From: Seriola aureovittata
Taxonomy: Eukaryota; Chordata; Actinopteri; Carangiformes; Carangidae
Direction: 5' to 3'
DNA length: 64,000 nt
NCBI RefSeq assembly: GCF_021018895.1
Contig: NC_079364.1
Span: forward strand, 10,112,901-10,176,900
Part shown: positions 1-13,100 of the stretch, one piece after another
Layout: each line of letters starts with the position of its first letter
Numbering within the stretch: position 1 is the first letter of the stretch
Notes under the pieces: generated by a model
The model's input: the letters and a program-made list of their open reading frames with translations, nothing else
What the model was told of the DNA's origin: nothing
Database searches by the model: none
Program-made: the position numbers and the translations under genes

Positions 1-633
1 CACCTTCAAAAGCTGTTTAAATCTAGTTTTTACACCCTGTCGATTCTTACATCAAGAGCTCAGAGAGGTAATTTGAGAACAATGTTCCCAGTCTACACAA
101 ATAAACATATACGAAACTAACAGGAGGGCAATGAGTTGTGCTAAATGTGCAATAAACAACTGTCTTACCAGCTGCACACTAACACTGCACTTTATGGAAG
201 AAAATATAAAAGTAATATTATTATGTTTCTTATTAATCAAGTCAGAAATTCATATTTTTAGACTCTAGAGTTCGAGGCAAATTTTAGCTCCTTTTAATCC
301 TGTGTTATAGGAATGATTAGTCAGTAACAGTGGCTTGAAACAACAAAATGCTGTTAAATACTAACAACTGTCAACAATGAGCACAGATTTGGTGGAAAAC
401 ACAGAGGCTGAAATTCTACAAAGAGCATCAATTCTCCTCATACAGGATAGTATGTTGTGTAACAGTGCAGAATAGATTTGTGTTAATTAAAATTGAAATC
501 AGTCAAAAGTTGAGAACATTTCTCCACTTGTTGCTTTCTATCACCGGCCAGTGTATTGCCATACACAACTATTTGTTATGGATTGCATTTGAAAACATTT
601 GAACATGTTCTACTTGGTTTGGATCTATCTCAG
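1..633 (+). other. Intron of baz2b upstream of the first visible exon
   Basis: AT-rich DNA ending in a splice acceptor (CTATCTCAG, AG at 632-633). No exon, RNA gene or recognisable repeat was seen. The exon at 634 starts in phase 1, so at least one coding exon lies left of the window. Confidence 0.7.
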
Positions 634-1135
634 GCCGTCTGTTTGGAGCAGCAGGAGAGCAGCCCTTCATTGGCTCCACATTGTCAAGTGCCTTCCCTCT
701 GGTCAATCACCCAGCCTTCGGAGCCCTCTACACTGCTGGAGCAGGCAGGCCTGAGTTTGGAGGCCTGGGCTCCCTGGGCATGTCAGCTGCTCTGGCTACC
801 CACCCACAGCTAGGAGCCCTTTCTGGTAAGACGGGGACTTTTGAATTTTTTAGGCAGCAATTGGCTAAATGAGATCACATCTTCACTCCTCTCCTCTCCT
901 CTCCTCTCCTCTCCTCTCCTCTCCTCTCCTCTCCTCTCCTCTCCTCTCCTCTCCTCTCCTCTTCTCTCAACAGAATGGTGGCGAGCTGCTGAAGCCCATG
1001 GACGGGGAGCTGCTGCCTTTCTCCCCTCTTTCATCGGCTTCCCTCCGTTCTTCACCCCTCACATCCAGCCCAACCACAGCGCCAGTCCTGTTCAGATCAG
1101 GATGCCAGGCAAGAATAGCCACACCCCAGCTAAAG
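634..1135 (+). CDS. baz2b: baz2b exons for the conserved N-terminal segment
   Basis: Two exons (634-825 and 974-1135) encode window residues 1-118. The text reads RLFGAAGEQPF, then SSAFPLVNHPAFG, EFGGLGSLG and LATHPQL. The second exon begins within EWWRAAEAHGR and runs on to PFFTPH. These blocks line up with the remembered vertebrate BAZ2B N-terminus (EFGGLGTLG, EWWRTTDAH). Both donors are phase 1. The acceptor of the second exon is preceded by a (CTCCT)15 microsatellite that acts as its pyrimidine tract. Confidence 0.93.
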
Positions 1136-4100
1136 GTATAACACCATTCAGAACTGATCCTCACAGTTACATTACGTACATGGAAAATTGCTTTTTGTAA
1201 TAGACATTAATGCAGGAGAGTAGCAGACGACTACTGCGCCTTTCCGTTTGTTTCAAATGAAATATTAACATATCCATACAGTTCTCAAAACCGCCCTCTC
1301 ATGTGTGTTATGTGTGTTGAAGCATGTGTAATTAATTACTTTTCCAAGAGGGAATGACACTTTGCACTGAAAATAAACAACCTAACCTCTATCTCTCCTC
1401 TCCCACCATCTCTTTCTGCGTGTCTACTTCCTCCACCACCTAAATCCACTTTGTCCTGTGATGAGATTTCTCTTTTTCAAGACTGATTTAATGACTTTCG
1501 GTCCTCACTTAGTGATTCTGTCAACCTCTCTCTTCCCCTCTTTCCTCCACGTTCCCTCTCGTAATCTCTGTTTCTTGCACTCTTTAATTTCACAGTATCT
1601 TTTAATTTATCTTTTATTATGTAAACTGCTCATGTTGGGCTTGTGCCTTGCGCAGCTGGCATGTTTGATGAGATACATGTATAAATCAATATTTTTATTA
1701 GCCTTATTCCATTCTGCAGATAGTTTCAGATATTTCATTATCCCCTGAAACAAAGTTCACAGAAAAGATGGAGCAGATTAGTAATACAGTAGGTCTGTTT
1801 TGTGTTCCAGGGGTGAATGGGGCCGTCAATGGCAGCGGGGTCCGTCCTCCCACCACACAAACAGGGGGCTTTTCTGCGAGTCCGGCTCCTGTTCAGGCAT
1901 CGACTAAGCCAACCAAAAATTCAAACCCCTCCAACAGTCACCGTAGCAGCCCTCAGAACAATCCAGCAGAGTTGGTGGAAAAGCCGATCCAGAAGCCTAA
2001 AGAGAAGGTCAGTACTGAGATTTAGTTTAGTCCTCAGTTTGAAAAGAAGTGACATGTGAAATGCACAATTATGTCTCATACAGTGAGGCTCATTCTTGCT
2101 CTTGTTTTTTTTTTTTGTTTTTTGCTCAACTCAGAAACCACGAAAGAAGCCAGCAGACACTTCTGTGGTGAGCAACAGCGAATCAGGCACATCCTCAGAC
2201 AGCTCAAGTGACGGGTCCCTCAGCAGTGATCTGGAGGACCTAGCGGAGGATGATGAAGACGACGATGATGACGATGAGGATGACGAAGAAGAGGACAAAC
2301 AGAGTGAATTATCAGACTCTGAGAAGCGGACAAAGAAGAAAACAAAGGTAAAGAAGAATCGAAGATGAACAAGAGTGAAAGAGTTTTTTTGTTGAACGGA
2401 AACGATAACACACAGAGACACAGAGGGTCGTTTTTGTGCGAGCGCATAGCAGGAAGCCCGCATGCCCTCGGCTTCTCTGGCCATGGTGCACTTGACTCCA
2501 CTTGGTGCCCAGTGCCTTCATTCACTAAAATAGTCTCCAAAATGATGAATGAATTAAAATAAATTATCATGCCATGAGGCTATTCTTTGTTCTAACAGTT
2601 ATTTATCCCCCCCTTAGGTTTTGATACCGAGCACTGGAACTGCAAAGACTGACAGACCACTCTGTGGGGAGCCCCAGGACAAGAAAGACACCCAAACCCA
2701 GAAGGTTCCCTCCAACCCCCCAACCCTTGTGCCCTTACCCTGCTCTGTCTCCCCTCCTGCCTTGTCCCAAACCTCACCACTGGCTCTGCACGGCTCCAGG
2801 TCCCGAACAGAGGGGCCACAGCAACACTTCAGTGTGATTCAGTCCACTGGCCTGGCCGCCAACTCAAAGCCCCTGGCACTCCTCACTCAACCCCGTAGGG
2901 AGTCTTCACCGTCTTCCTCCCCCATAGCCCTGACCACATCTCCAAAGGCACTCTCCAGCACTGCCTCTCCCAAACCTCCTAAACTGCTGCCCTCCTCCTC
3001 CCCCCAGCACCTGCCCCTCTCCCTGTGCTCCTCCCCTAAGCCTCTCTCTGTCCCCTCTCCACCCCACTCGACTCTCCCGCTGTCTACCTCCCCAAAACCT
3101 TTTGGTTTGACCTCATCTGTAACAAGCTCCCAGAAGTCATCACTGAAGCACGTTGTTCCTGGCACTGCCAAATCCAACAAAAGGAAACTGCTGGAAGCTT
3201 CACTTGCGCAGATCAATGAGTTCAGGCTCAAACAGGTAATAATGTCATTTATTTTTGCTATATCCACACAAATGACACACTGTACTCAATGCATATGCAC
3301 AATATACTGTGAGATGAAGACAAGAGGAATATATCTGCACAGTAAGCCTTAGTGAACAAAGCTGTTCCCAACAAATTGACAGTAATGAATTTATCCATTG
3401 GAGTTGAGTGTGCAGTTAGATTTGCAGTTACGTGTCTCTCTTTTCTTCATCACTACTGCACAATAAAGAGCAGCTCTTTTAATCTGGTGGCCATTTACCA
3501 CGTTTAAGACAAGATCCCAGCAGCTCACAGACAGTTACAAACCTGTTACAGCTGAAGCTGCACACTCAATTTAAAAAAATGATACAATATTTACTTTTGC
3601 TGTTTCGCATTCACAAAAGGATAGGATCTTGTATCATGTTCCAAAGGGCCTCTTTAAAATTATTACATGGCCTTGGGCAAACTCTTACAACCGCAGTTGG
3701 ATATCAGAGAGAATCTTTGTTTTGTGTGGTTGATTCAGGATGCGGTTCTTGTTAGAGTAAACTTGTAGGGCTTGTGGGGATTAGACATGGAAAAACAACT
3801 GGACTAGTAAACTACTAAATAGTTACAGTTACTAGTTACTAGAGTGACAGTCTTGAGCTCTTGTGATAACCTTGGGAGAGGAATGAGTTTAGAATAAGTG
3901 AATATTTTGTCATTGTCAACTGTAATTAATGCCCACATTTGTACAAATAGGTAATTACCAACAAAATCATGCACTCTGCACCCACTCGGCTCTAATATCC
4001 TCCAGTCTTGTAGTAAGTGCTTAGTGCCTTGCACAAGGTAGCGTGGTATCTTTACAGTTTCGCTAATTTAGTACTTCCACATATAAGGTTTTTCCCAGAT

Positions 4101-7100
4101 TGTGTATTTTATGGGTTTATTTGATGAACAGTGTTAGCAGTACATTCAGTTCTTACTCAAGTTAGTACTTTCTAACATCCTACTTCTGTGGATTTAAGTG
4201 TCCATATACTGTCAAGTTTAACTTTAAAGGTGCTACAGACCAAATTGGTGGCATCACGTTCGAACTTCCTTTCATATGAAGCCCATTAAGCTCTATGATC
4301 TATGTGTTATCAAGATTTTCAATGTGATTTCTAAGTGTTTACAGCTTTGGACTGATTTACAGTGGTTAAAGTTGCTCTATTCCTGAAAAGATTAGCCTGT
4401 TGATAAAATGCTTTTAGTTTCATTATCATTCTGAAGCAGACATAGGCTCTGCACATGTGCAACTGTATTATTTATATGATTGGGCAATTCAGATGAAATG
4501 CTATAACAACTGGCATTTTTCTTTACTTTTGACTGCAGAAATTCCCTTTCTTCAGATGAAATATGAATGATAGCGCAATAATCAATAAGCTAAATCTATT
4601 GAGAAAAGCTTATTCTGTGAAAATCATTTCCCCTTTCTTGTTTTACCAGTGTAGAGAAGTTTACAACGAGCTAAATTCCCCTTGTGGTTTCAGCACTGTT
4701 ACTGTATTTCATGGTCTGTGAAATTGATTTGTTTCACTTCATATCACATCCAGTTGAAAGTGCAACGTTAAAGTCTAACCTGCCTTTGCTTAAACACAGA
4801 TTGAGCCAAGCTTGTCATCGGTGTAAAAAAAAAAAAAAAAAGGCAAACATACCCAGCCGCATGATGATGATAATGATGATGAAGCTTTTCAAATGTGCAG
4901 ACAAGTAATTACAATTTTAGAGAGATACTCAGTGTTTCTTTTTGTGAACTTAGCCTAGTACAATGCCTTCGGTTATTGCATTTATGTTCTTTTTGTTTCT
5001 CAGAAAGGAGCTTAGACACAGTTAACTGTACCAGTGTTCAGCATTGTAGTTTTGTCACCTGCTCAAACAATCAACAGTGATGCGAACTGACAGCTAGAGC
5101 AACTCCACTTTGTCCCATTTCTTTTCTAATTTTTTTCCTAACCTTTCTTTGTTCCTCCCATTCTGGCTTTCCCTCTCCCTCCCTCCCCCTGACTCCCTGC
5201 CTCTCCTTGTTCTCTCCCTCTCTCCTCCTCCTCTTCTATTCCCAGACTCTCATGTCCCAAGGGCAGACGTTCCCAGCTGAGCTAAAGAAGCAGCAGCAGG
5301 GGCCAAACAAGTCTCCCAAGAGGACGTCTCTGTCTTCATCGCCATTGCCACCTGCTCCGCCTCCTCCACCCCAGAACAATCACTCCAACCTCTTCCTCTC
5401 GAGTGCCCTGCTGGGGCTCCCTGAACCCCATCACCCCAATGGAGTCATCCAAAGCACCACTCAGGACGCACCTTTGGCCCTCATCAGCAAACCTCGCAAA
5501 GACTCTGCCTCTAAAGGCAAGTCCCCTCAGTGCGACTCCGATGCTGGGTCGATGCCTGTCAATCTGAGCACAGGGGCCAGCAGGACCCAAGCAACCGCCC
5601 AGGCTGGGCCTCCGTCACAGCCCCCCACTACCTCACCCCATGCCACAGGCCATGGATCTAGAAAGAACAAGTCCCCTAAGGGTAAGGGACAGACACCAGG
5701 GCTGGGACAGGGACAGGGACAGGGACAAGCGGACCCTTTAGCTGCCTGGAAGGGCTTCTCTCAGAACCATCTGGTACAGTCTCTAGTAGATTTGTTTCGT
5801 GGAGGAGAGTCCGGGATTGGGATTCCTGGAGTTAGTATCCCTGGAGTTGGAATTCCTGGAGTGGGGATCCCTGGGACATGTAACCCCACAGCTGGTCTCC
5901 CTGCTAATAAGGAATCTGACGACTCAGGAGATGATGATGATGATGAGGATGACGACCTTGAGGAGGAGGAGGAGGATGAAGAGGACTCAGATGATAGTCT
6001 GTCAGGTTTGTACCTGCTATGTAAAAACTAAAAGTAACTTTCACAATTTAATAATGAGCTGACAATAAAATATTAAAAATCAAGGCTGCCAGTAAAAATC
6101 ATTTTAAGTATGATTACTACTACTGATTATTTTTTGATTGTAAAAATTAATTATTTGGTCTATAAAATGTCCAAAACTAGTGAAAAATGTCCATCACAAT
6201 TTGCTTAAGCTCAAGGTAAAGTCATAAAATTGCTTCTTGTCTCCAACTAACAGCCCGAAACCTGAAAATATTCAGTTAACAATCACATAAGACAAAGAAA
6301 AACAGCAAAATGAGAGACTTGAGCAATGCAATGTTTTCTAATACTGTTTGAAAAATAACTTAATCGATCAAAATAGTTGAAGGTTATGTTTCTGTCCAAT
6401 CAATTAATTGACCAGTTGTTTCAGCTTGAATTAACATAACGGTCTGTCAGTCATTTAAGGAATCCATTTAAAATCCTTGAAATGCAGTCATACGAGAAAA
6501 TCATTCATTTAATCTCCATTTGTTTTGATGAATTGATACTTCATTAATTTTAAACTATCAGCTCCTTACCTACTTTGTGCCCTGGTTTCCTGTTTCAGAG
6601 TCCGACAGCAACTCAGACAGTGACGTCTCTGGGAAGAAAGTAAAGGAGTTAAAGCTGCTGCCGTCTGGATCATCTACAAAGGAGACGACTCCCCGCAGGC
6701 TAACCAAAGGCCCAGAACTACTGAACACCTCAACCAATCACACCGCCACCAGCTGCTCCCCTCTCAACCTACAGGTCATCAAGACTCCCACCATTGTCAC
6801 CAGCTCCAGTGCCTTGGCCTATCACAGCTCTCCAGGCTCATCCTCCTACAGCCTAGCCTCTCCATTAGGTAACGTGTTCAAAATCCTGTATGCAGAAACT
6901 TTAAAAGTGCAGGGGGAAAGATGGTTTTCATGGATCTCATACTGGAAAAAGCCAAGAATGGAAGAGGGGTTGTTACTCTTAGGGAAGCAGGGAGAAGGCA
7001 GTGTGTTGTCATGGCCTAACTGGAGCTCTGAGGTCCTGCAGGGGCATGCCCAAGAGCCCTGACAACCTGTTTGGCACAGCAATGAGGTTCATTTCCTCCT

Positions 7101-10100
7101 TCTTACTATGCAGAGAAATTACCCAGATCAGAGAAAACAGGACATATGTGTAGCTTGCGAGACATGTTCAGCATAGATGATCCAATCTTTCACCTACTAT
7201 AGGTCATTTTCTTCTCTCTATTGCTTTTCTTAAATGTTAACAGACCATACCATGTGATACAAATTCAACCCTTTGTTTATACATATCAGCTTTGGCATTT
7301 TAGTTTTATGATTTCAATATGGCAGCTGAGGGAATTGAGTGTATATTTAACTTTTGTGGTCACGTGATGCTGGTGAATGCCTTTTTGAAAGGCCAGTGCG
7401 CGTAAACATGTAAGTCCTTGGTTACCTGCCAGGTATGATTACCGGTAAGTTCAGGGGCTTTGACTGCTGCTGCTATTGTGTGAGGTTTCTAGTCATAGGC
7501 TGTGCTGTCAAATTGATGGTTGAACTGTGTCTCTCCACAGGCTTAGGGAAGAGGAAGAGGGTGATGGATGAGAAGGAGTTGATGATACCTCTGGAGCTGG
7601 GGTATGTACAAGAGTCTGAGAGAGAAAGCTCTTATAAAGCGATTCACTTCAGAGAGTGTTAACATTTTTTGGCACTTTTGTGATCACATCCGGACATGGT
7701 CAGAAATGTATGATCCACACTGTTTTTTCCTGAACAGCTGTGCTATTTTTTATTTTTTATTTTTTTCATTCGTAAAAACCCAGGTGGCGGAGAGAAACAA
7801 GAATCAAATCAGTGACTGGACGGCCGCAGGGTGAGGTGGCCTACTACGCTCCGTGTGGCAAGAAACTAAGGCAGTACCCAGATGTGATGAAGGTACCTTT
7901 GCCTCATAGCACTGCAGCTTGATCTACATCCATGATACAGAAGCAAATGCTTTGAGGCATACAGATGAGCAGTTGAGTTTGTGACAGGGATTACAGTGGG
8001 AATCACTGTGGGCTGATTTATCATGAAAGATATTTTCGGTAAAGATTGCAACACTGCTCCTCCACATTGCTCCTCCAAACAAATGCTTGAGTATCAGGAT
8101 TTGTTGTATTTTTTCTATGCTATGGCTCCAGCTGCACTCCACCCCCACCCTGCTTTCTATGACCCTAATAGTGAGAGATGATATTCTTAGATTCACTTCT
8201 TGTGCCACTTTTTTCAACCCCCCTCCCCCTACCCCCTTACCCCCCCCCCCCCCCCCCCCCCCCCCTCCTTACCCCCCCCCCCCCCTCAAAATATGATTAA
8301 TGTTTAGTGTTGGGATGCACAGCTTCGGCCCCATTTGTACAGTATATTATCGTGTATAATCTTTGTTGTTTGATTCATCAAAAGCTCAACCACACTGATT
8401 GTAAAAACTGCCTTTGACTGTAGTAGTGTGAACAAAAAAATGGATACTCAGTAACATTCACTCACTGCTAGTCAGTCAGTAGGCAGTAAAAGGCCTAGCA
8501 ATGCCACAGATAAATAAGAAAGGGCCTGAATTGTGCACCCCAAGGTCAGAACCGTTTTTCTCTCCTGAGAGCTCTTGCTCTTTTTTTGTCCCCCGGCTTT
8601 TATAATGATTAGTAGCACTGCACAGATGCACACTGTAACCTTAGACTCCCTTCAATCTAGTGCCTCCCAGTTGCTTTTCAATGTCGCTAATTTCGCAATT
8701 TTTTTTCTGCCTAAACCAACGCCATTATTATTTTCTCTTCTGTAGTATCTATCCAGAAATGGAATAAGTGGCATCACGCGTGATAATTTTAGCTTCAGTG
8801 CAAAGATAAGGGTTGGTGACTTCTATGAAGCCAGAGAAGGACCCCAGGTGACTGCCTTTCATCTCTCTCTCTCTCTCTCTCTCTCCCTGATCCCTGTTCA
8901 TCTTTTCATCTAGTGGCAGGCAAAGCTTCATGCAGCAGTCACTATCAGGGCATGGATAGGAATCAACCAAAACCCTCAGTAGTCCTAGTTCATAGCTCTC
9001 TCACTGTGCATGGAGAAATGTAATAATCAGCTGACATTACTTCCACAGGTGACCAATGATATATGCCATGTTATGTGTCTGTGATACAAAGAAATATATT
9101 AGAAAATATATATGTGTGCATTATTGGAAACAGAACAGAGAAAATACTTAAAAATAGATACATGCATTTCTGAGGGGCCAGAGAAACTAGATGAACACAG
9201 ATAGATTATTAAATGAGCAATTCTTATTTAACATACTGTTTAGCCAGCTTCTTACTATGTATTATAGAAAATATAATGATTTATCATTTTAAAAAAGAAG
9301 ATCTTATTTGAATCACTGTTGAATACACGAGTCAGAGTCCAGTTAGCAAATTATTAAATTCTTCCGTAGTCATATGAAATGATGTACCTCAACAAGTTGC
9401 TCACTGTTACATCTCTCCACACCCTTCCCAATATCTCCACCTCTACTTTTCTTCCCTCAACTCTCTAAGGGTTTACAGTGGAGCCTGTTGAAGGAAGAGG
9501 AGGTCATTCCTCGTATTTTGGCGATGGAAGGTCGTAGGGGTCGTCCCCCTAATTCAGAGCGTCAATTAGCAGGTGAAGGTACCAAAGGTACCCGACGGAG
9601 GAAGGGACGACCCCCTAATGTTGGCGATCCACTGGCGCCCGAGGGCCCCAGTCCCAGTGAGGTCAAACTTCTGCGCAAACTAGAGGCTCAAGGTTAGCAG
9701 AGGAAATGAGCCCTGAAATATGTTTGTCATAAGTGCGTGTGCCATTAATCAACCAGCCATTATTCAGGTTGCCAAAGCCAAGGAAGGAGTTACAGTTTAA
9801 AATATTTTTATAGTATATGGATAAGTCTGTTTTTGTTGTCATGCTTGTGTGTTACCTCTGCCTACTTGTGTCGTAATATAGATACTTTTTGAGATGAATC
9901 AGCATTGTTATCATGTCCTTTTGATGTTCCTGAGCTTTTGTTTGGCTTTGATAATAACATAATTGCAGATGGTGTTATTACAAATTAAAATAATTTTTTA
10001 TGGCCCTGAAACCCCATGGTGATCAGTTCTACCCTCATGAAAATAGATATATTTCAGTATTTTAAAATGTTAATGGACAATTAAATATATATTAATCCTT

Positions 10101-13100
10101 ATCAAGAAAAGTGGTTTTGAGTATCTCTCTCACATTTTGTCTAAATTTTATGAAAGGTAAAGCATGGGCTCAGTGAAATGTGCTAGATTAGGCTACAGCA
10201 GCATTTAGGTGTTCTTCTGAAATTTCTCACTGATGATGACTTTCTTCCTGTTCTGTGCAGAAATAGCCCGACAGGCCGCCCAGATGAAACTGATGAGAAA
10301 ACTGGAAAAGCAGGCACTGGCACGTGCAGCCAAAGAAGCTCGGAAGCAGCAAGGTAAACTCTTGTTTTGTTTTTTTGTGTTGTTAACAAGAACATGGAGA
10401 TAGCGGTGGGGGTTATTGGGTTGGTCAGTTGGCCACTTCAAACCACTTTGATCTAAATGTGTGTAGTATAAAGACAGCAGGGCCTTTGTTTGTATGTATA
10501 AATTTATTTTCATCACTTTAAAGCACAAGCTTTAATCTTCTTTCTGCCCTAATCTTTATTGCTGCTCCGCTGCCGGTTTCAAACGTTATGCTTATACATT
10601 TTTTAAATTCCTACACGCGATGTCAAAGCTAAAAAAAAAAAAAACATCAGATCAAAATCTCAAGACTGTTTACTTAGCAATCACGTACACTCAGAACTAG
10701 AAGCAGGCATGTTATATATTCTGAAATGTATAATGCACCAATACATTTAAAGCAGAGACAATTTTGATGTGATGCTGTGCTTTCAACATAACTTCTACAT
10801 GTTTTTAATTAAACTTTTACAGCTGCTAGAATATGAAAATGATCTCACATCCACTGTATAAATTTAGTGACACTGGTGACCTAAAAGCTATCTGCTTATA
10901 TCTAATCTGTCCTGTCTGTCTAAAATCCCACAATCACTGATCAGCTCGCATGTCGGTGCCTTCATATAGTTTAATAATATCCTCCAGTCATAAGAATCAA
11001 GGTTAAGACCAGGTCATAGTGCGATACCTGCTGCAGCTACACTTGTGGATGACTAATAAAAATAAACATTGTGATACTCTTTGTTGATCTGTCTAAAGCT
11101 TTTGATATTGATGACGATAACACTACTAGATAAGTTGTTTTGATTATTACTGTATTTTTATTATGGTTAAACTCATCTTTCTGGTTAGAGTCACTAATTC
11201 TTCTAATGAACTTCTAATGAACTAATGAACTTTGTGTGTGATTGTTTTGTGTGACTGAGTCACCTCAGTTATGATCTGGTGCTCTGAATTTCTGGGCCTC
11301 TCGTGTAAAACACATCCTTATCTCAGTGAGACCTCCTGAATAAATAAAGCTCAACCACTGCAATTCTCTCAGATATGAATGCAGTTGGTAGCCCCGCTTT
11401 GTGGGTCATTTTTGCAGACTTTTAATATAATACTGACTTAACTCTTGCAGCTATCATGGCGGCAGAGGAGAGAAGGAAGCAGAAAGAGCAGATCAAGATT
11501 CTCAAGCAGCAGGTTGGTCTTCTCTACAGTGTGCTGACAAATGTTTTTCTTCCCTTTCTCCTTATCTAAGTGTCCTGACTCATGTAGTCCCTGTCTGCAC
11601 CGCACAAAATGCTGAATGGTTATTTTGTGATGCTTTAAAGCTTGCTTTTCAATTACCGCCATTACCTCTAGTGCTAAACTTTTTGTTGTGTTTTTTTTTT
11701 TTTTTTCGCATATCCCAATTGGAATAGAGTGGTTAGAAAGTGATTTTATCTAAGGGTGTTTTCCAGTGTCTAAAATATTGAGAGATTAAGTTTTTTTGTT
11801 TTTTTTTTTTCCACAGGAAAAGATCAAGCGTATTCAGCAGATTCGGATGGAGAAGGAACTCAGGGCGCAGCAAATTTTGGAGGTACAGAATTTGATCCAA
11901 CAGCACCTCTGATTAAGCAGAACATTCCTGGATAGCTACAACCCCTCAGTCTATAGTGTTTTAATCTTCCTAAAGCTCATTACTGAACAGCAGCATGCAT
12001 TGGAGGGAGTTGCGTCTTCTTAGGCATAATTCCACATGGAACTAATGCTAAATTGGTCTTGGTTGACGGCTGTTGAATATTAAAATGGCTGTTGCTGCCT
12101 CTTCAGACCTTATTTAAATTGGACAGAAAAGTCTTTTTTTCATCAGACAACAGTAACAGTTTAGCATAAGTGGGTCGAGGGAAAAAAAAAGGTGCTGTTT
12201 TCCACACACACAAACACACATGCCAAGATGCATTCACATCCACACACACATCCACACATACGCAGGCGCACACAATTATACTGTTGGAGCTTCAAAGTGT
12301 TTTAGCAGGACTAAATCAATTTTGAGTTGACACGGTTGGCAAGCCACTCTTAACGGGAGGCTTCAACATTTTCACAATTACGTGTTAAAGAGATACATTA
12401 TTCATTCGCTGTGTTTTACAAATTTGACTGGCATTCAGGAGCATGAAATCTTCGCTCAAACCAGAAAACTGCAAACAATCAGTTAAAGTGCAGCAAAGTC
12501 CTCACCCAAGACTGATTGATATGTCTGTCTCTGTGATTCTTGACTTTAATCTTTATTCATAGGCCAAACGGAAAAAGAAGGAAGAAGCCGCCAATGCCAA
12601 AATATTGGAGGCTGAGAAACGGATAAAGGTATGTTTCAATTTTTTTTATGAAACTCCCCACATGTAAAATTACAGTCAGTTTTATATTCACACAAATGTA
12701 GCATGGATCCCTTTTTGCTGAAATAAAAAACCTGAATCACTGTATGTGCCATACAGTGACGGTAATGTGAGTCTTTTTCCACTTAAGAAGTAGCCGCGCA
12801 ATAAAATTAGAGCAGCCTTTTGAAATGGGCTGAAATTCCATCAGTCTGTGGTGATTTTGTGATGATATTGGAACTATGGAAGAATATTGATTTTTCCCTC
12901 ATCTTCTCTTTCTTGCCTTCAAGGAGAAAGAGTTGAGGAGACAGCAGGCGGAAATTCTCAAACACCAGGTAGGCATTCACTACAACTTCCTCAGGCCCTT
13001 TGAACGTAGTAGTTAGTGCTGAATAAAACCATTTATCTCAAACTTCAGTAAGAATTTGCAGGTGTGTGTGTGTGTGTGTGTGTGTGAGAGTGTGTGAGCG

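Noticed and set aside
841..1200. Plus-strand frame with LLSSPLLSS repeats
   Set aside because: The repeat is the (CTCCT)15 intronic tract read through; only the part from 974 is coding, in the spliced frame.
2131..2570. Minus-strand frames with a long serine run opposite the BAZ2B acidic exon
   Set aside because: Poly-Ser is the mirror of GAT/GAC/GAA acidic codons; the plus-strand exon has splice sites and homology.
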